From Vibrio sp. CDRSL-10 TSBA (GTDB taxonomy: Bacteria; Pseudomonadota; Gammaproteobacteria; Enterobacterales; Vibrionaceae), in assembly GCA_039696685.1 (NCBI GenBank), contig CP155566.1:496001-560000 (forward strand): a stretch of DNA of 64,000 bases, in the 5' to 3' direction. The notes below the pieces were generated by a model. It was given only the letters and a program-made list of their open reading frames with translations, ran no database searches and was not told where the DNA came from. The translations under genes and the position numbers were made by a program. Positions 61,120 through 64,000 of this stretch are shown here, one piece after another. The first letter of the stretch is position 1. Each line of letters opens with the position of its first letter.

Positions 61120-63703
61120 ATGTACATGAGCACGGATGAGGTTCGCCGCGCGTTCCTCTCATTCTTTGAAAGTAAAGGCCACCAAATTGTCGAGAGTTCA
61201 TCTCTGGTGCCTGATAATGACCCGACCCTGCTGTTCACTAACGCAGGTATGAACCAGTTTAAAGATTGTTTCCTTGGCTTGGAGAAGCGTGGATACACCC
61301 GAGCGGCTACCGCGCAACGCTGTGTGCGTGCCGGCGGTAAGCACAACGATCTGGAAAACGTGGGCTTCACCGCACGTCACCACACATTCTTCGAAATGTT
61401 AGGTAACTTCAGCTTTGGTGACTACTTCAAAGAAGATGCGATTAAGTTTGCATGGGAGTTTCTGACTGATGTACTGAAACTGCCAAAAGACCGCCTGCTG
61501 GTTACGGTTTACCAAACCGATGATGAAGCGTTTGATATCTGGAACAAACAAGTGGGTGTTCCGGCGGATCGTATTGTGCGCATCGGCGATAAGCCTGGCG
61601 GCAAAGCGTACGAGTCTGACAACTTCTGGCAGATGGGTGACACCGGCCCTTGTGGTCCGTGTACCGAAATTTTCTACGATCACGGTGATCACATCTGGGG
61701 CGGCCGTCCGGGCACACCAGAAGAAGACGGTGACCGTTTCATCGAAATCTGGAACAACGTTTTCATGCAGTTCAACCGTCACGCTGACGGCACTATGGAA
61801 CCGCTGCCAAAACCATCGGTAGATACCGGTATGGGTATCGAGCGTATCTCTGCCATTATGCAGGGCGTACACTCTAACTACGAAATCGATGTATTCCAGA
61901 CGCTGATTAAAGCAACTGCAGAAGTGATTGGTTACGACGACCTGTCTAACCAGTCACTGCGCGTTGTGGCAGACCACATCCGTTCTTGTGCGTTCCTGAT
62001 TGTGGATGGCGTGATGCCGTCGAACGAAGGCCGTGGCTATGTACTGCGTCGTATCATTCGTCGTGCAGTACGTCATGGTAACAAGCTGGGTGCACAGGGT
62101 TCTTTCTTCCACAAACTGGTTGGCCCTCTGGCGGACATCATGGGCACAGCCGGTGATATTCTGAAGAACCAACAGGCTATCGTGGAAAAAGTCCTGCGCA
62201 TCGAAGAAGAAAACTTCGGCCGCACTCTGGATCGCGGTATGTCACTGCTGAATGAAGCCCTGGACAACCTGCAAGGTAACGAGCTGGACGGAGAGACTGT
62301 CTTCAAACTGTACGATACTTACGGTTTCCCGGCTGACCTGACCAACGACGTGGCACGTGAGCGTGGTTTCATCATTGATGAAGCGGGCTTTGAAGCGGCG
62401 ATGGAAGAGCAACGTCAGCGTGCGCGCGAAGCGGGTAACTTTGGTGCTGACTACAACTCAATGATCAAAGTGGACGGCAAAACTGAATTCTGTGGTTACG
62501 GCGCGACAGCCGGTCAAAGCCGCATCAGCAAGCTGTTTGTCGAAGGCAATGAAGTTTCTTCACTGTCGGCAGGCGATCAGGCGATCATCATTCTGGATGA
62601 GACGCCGTTTCTACGCCGAATCAGGTGGTCAGTGCGGTGATACCGGTACGATCAAAACTGAATCTGGTGTTTTCCAGGTCGAAGATACCCAGAAGCTGGG
62701 TAACGCGATTGCCCATTACGGTGTGTTGGCGGAAGGCGTATTTGCTGAAGGCGACAGCGTGACCACGGATGTGGATGCGAAGCGTCGTAAAGCGATTTCA
62801 CTTAACCACTCAGCGACTCACCTGATGCACGAAGCTCTGCGCCGTATCCTGGGCGAGCACGTGATGCAGAAAGGCTCGCTGGTGCGTGCTGAAGCGCTGC
62901 GTTTTGACTTCTCTCATCTGGAAGCGGTCAGCGCTGAAGAGCTGAAAGAAGTTGAGCGTATGGTGAACGAACAGGTGCGTCGTAACCACCCGATCGAAAC
63001 CAACATCATGGATGTGGAATCGGCAAAAGCGAAAGGTGCGATGGCACTGTTTGGTGAGAAATACGAAGAGATGGTACGCGTACTGTCGATGGGTGATTTC
63101 TCTACTGAACTGTGTGGTGGTATCCACGCCAATAGCACCGGTGATATCGGTCTGTTCAAGATCATCTCGGAAAGCGGGATTGCAGCCGGTGTGCGTCGTA
63201 TCGAAGCAGTGACTGGTGAAGCGGCGCTGGATTACCTGGACGAGCAACAGGCTCAGTACCAGCAGAAAATGAACGAGATGGCGTCAAAAGCCAAGACTCT
63301 GGAAAAAGAGATCAATCAGCTGAAAGACAAACTGGCAGCGAAAGAAAGTGCCAACCTGACCAGCAATGTCAAAGAGATTGCCGGCGTGAAGGTACTGGTT
63401 GCTCAGTTGGATGGCGCGGATAACAAAGCGCTGCGCGGTATGGTTGATGAACTGAAAAACCAGATGGGCAGCGGCATCATCATGCTGGGTAACGTGGCTG
63501 ACGATAAAGTGGGCCTGATTGCCGGTGTGACAAAAGATCTGACGGCTAAAGTGAAAGCCGGTGAGCTGGTCAACATGGTGGCCCAGCAAGTCGGTGGTAA
63601 AGGCGGTGGTCGTCCTGATATGGCTCAGGCGGGTGGCAGCGATGCAGCAGCATTGCCGGCAGCGCTTGCGTCAGTAGATGCCTGGATTTCCGAGCGTCTG
63701 TAA
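61120..63703 (+). CDS. alaS: Alanyl-tRNA synthetase (one apparent frameshift)
   Basis: Charges tRNA-Ala; about 860 residues. The catalytic core has [20 protein letters not shown] and [15 protein letters not shown]. The editing domain carries the zinc ligands in [15 protein letters not shown] and [10 protein letters not shown], and the C-Ala domain ends with [16 protein letters not shown]. The frame breaks at TTT 62608-62610; reading GTTC gives [18 protein letters not shown], a hallmark of the editing domain. AGGAAGAG precedes the ATG. Essential gene, so the break cannot be real. Confidence 0.97.
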
Positions 63704-63734
63704 CGATCAAATCGTTATTCATTGAAAATTAAAG

Positions 63735-63765
63735 ACACTCAATCAGCGTTTTGTTGATTGAGTGT
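63735..63765 (+). terminator. Hairpin after alaS
   Basis: ACACTCAATCA (63735-63745) pairs perfectly with TGATTGAGTGT (63755-63765). The T run after it is weak, so termination may be partial. Confidence 0.6.
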
Positions 63766-63922
63766 AACTTTATCTGGTCAACCAAGTGGTTTAATTGGCT
63801 TTAGCAACAGCGGGCTGATTAGCCGCTTGGTTTTGTTTTTTTATTGTGACCAAACTGATATTCAACTGATTGTTGACGGGTTTGGTCTTAATGAGACTTC
63901 GGTCCTGGGAAGGTGAATACTG

Positions 63923-64000
63923 GTGAAAAAGCCCATTATCGTGCAAAAGTTTGGTGGCACTTCAGTTGGTTCAATTGAAAACATGCACTTAGTCGCCAAG
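63923..64000 (+). CDS. lysC: Aspartate kinase, N-terminal part
   Basis: The first 26 codons of a gene cut by the right edge, from a GTG at 63923 preceded by GGGAAGGTG. The sequence VQKFGGTSVGSIENMHLVA is the ATP-binding start of aspartate kinases, which begin lysine, threonine and methionine synthesis. In Vibrio an aspartate kinase gene lies between alaS and csrA, which fits. Confidence 0.88.
   Translation, partial: MKKPIIVQKFGGTSVGSIENMHLVAK

Overview
The window is chromosomal DNA of a Vibrio-like gammaproteobacterium. The evidence is the gene order surE-pcm-nlpD-rpoS, mutS, pncC-recA-recX-alaS-lysC, the rpsU-yqeY-dnaG-rpoD operon, and protein lengths and sequences typical of Vibrio. I cannot fix the species. 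The backbone is about half G+C. Much of the island between about 3.7 and 39.8 kb is AT-richer.

Layout. 1-3.6 kb: the end of a DJ-1/PfpI-type gene, two methyl-accepting chemotaxis proteins and GGACACACAC palindromes. 3.72-39.81 kb: a genomic island of about 36 kb in the 3' end of a tRNA-Ile2(CAU) gene. It is bounded by a 47-bp direct repeat (3721-3767 and 39762-39808), with a tyrosine integrase beside the intact tRNA. 39.8-64 kb: housekeeping genes for sigma factors, primase, translation, isoprenoid, folate and lipid synthesis, cell division, stress response and DNA repair.

The island is a mosaic. From the left it holds three unrecognised genes; an intact IS256-family element with 8-bp target duplications; a redox/efflux cassette (two LysR regulators, aldo/keto reductase, MFS pump, quinone reductase) bracketed by about 300-bp direct repeats; and a mobilisation module of IncP/RP4 type. 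That module has an RP4-like oriT, relaxosome genes traI, traJ and traK, and only three mating-pair genes, trbJ, trbK and trbL. Further right are a large metallophosphoesterase/P-loop NTPase gene (a likely anti-phage protein), a truncated second copy of the integrase 3' end, and a HipBST-like three-part toxin-antitoxin. The last block is a metabolic cargo: SgrR-like regulator, shikimate-dehydrogenase-like protein, MetR-like regulator with a C-S lyase, transporter, Lrp regulator, carbamoylase-like hydrolase, diaminopropionate ammonia-lyase and M20 amidohydrolase. The element looks mobilisable in trans and not self-transmissible, because it lacks a coupling protein and most of the secretion channel.

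The most striking signal is not a gene. Eighteen reading-frame breaks occur across the window, including in rpoD, dnaG, alaS, mutS and ispD. Each is repaired by reading one GAAAC or GTTTC as GAAC or GTTC. After that single correction every gene regains a whole number of codons and its family sequence. GAAC/GTTC is the motif of one known class of Dnd DNA phosphorothioation. The breaks are therefore best read as sequence artefacts at a specific motif, possibly marking a DNA modification, and not as pseudogenes.
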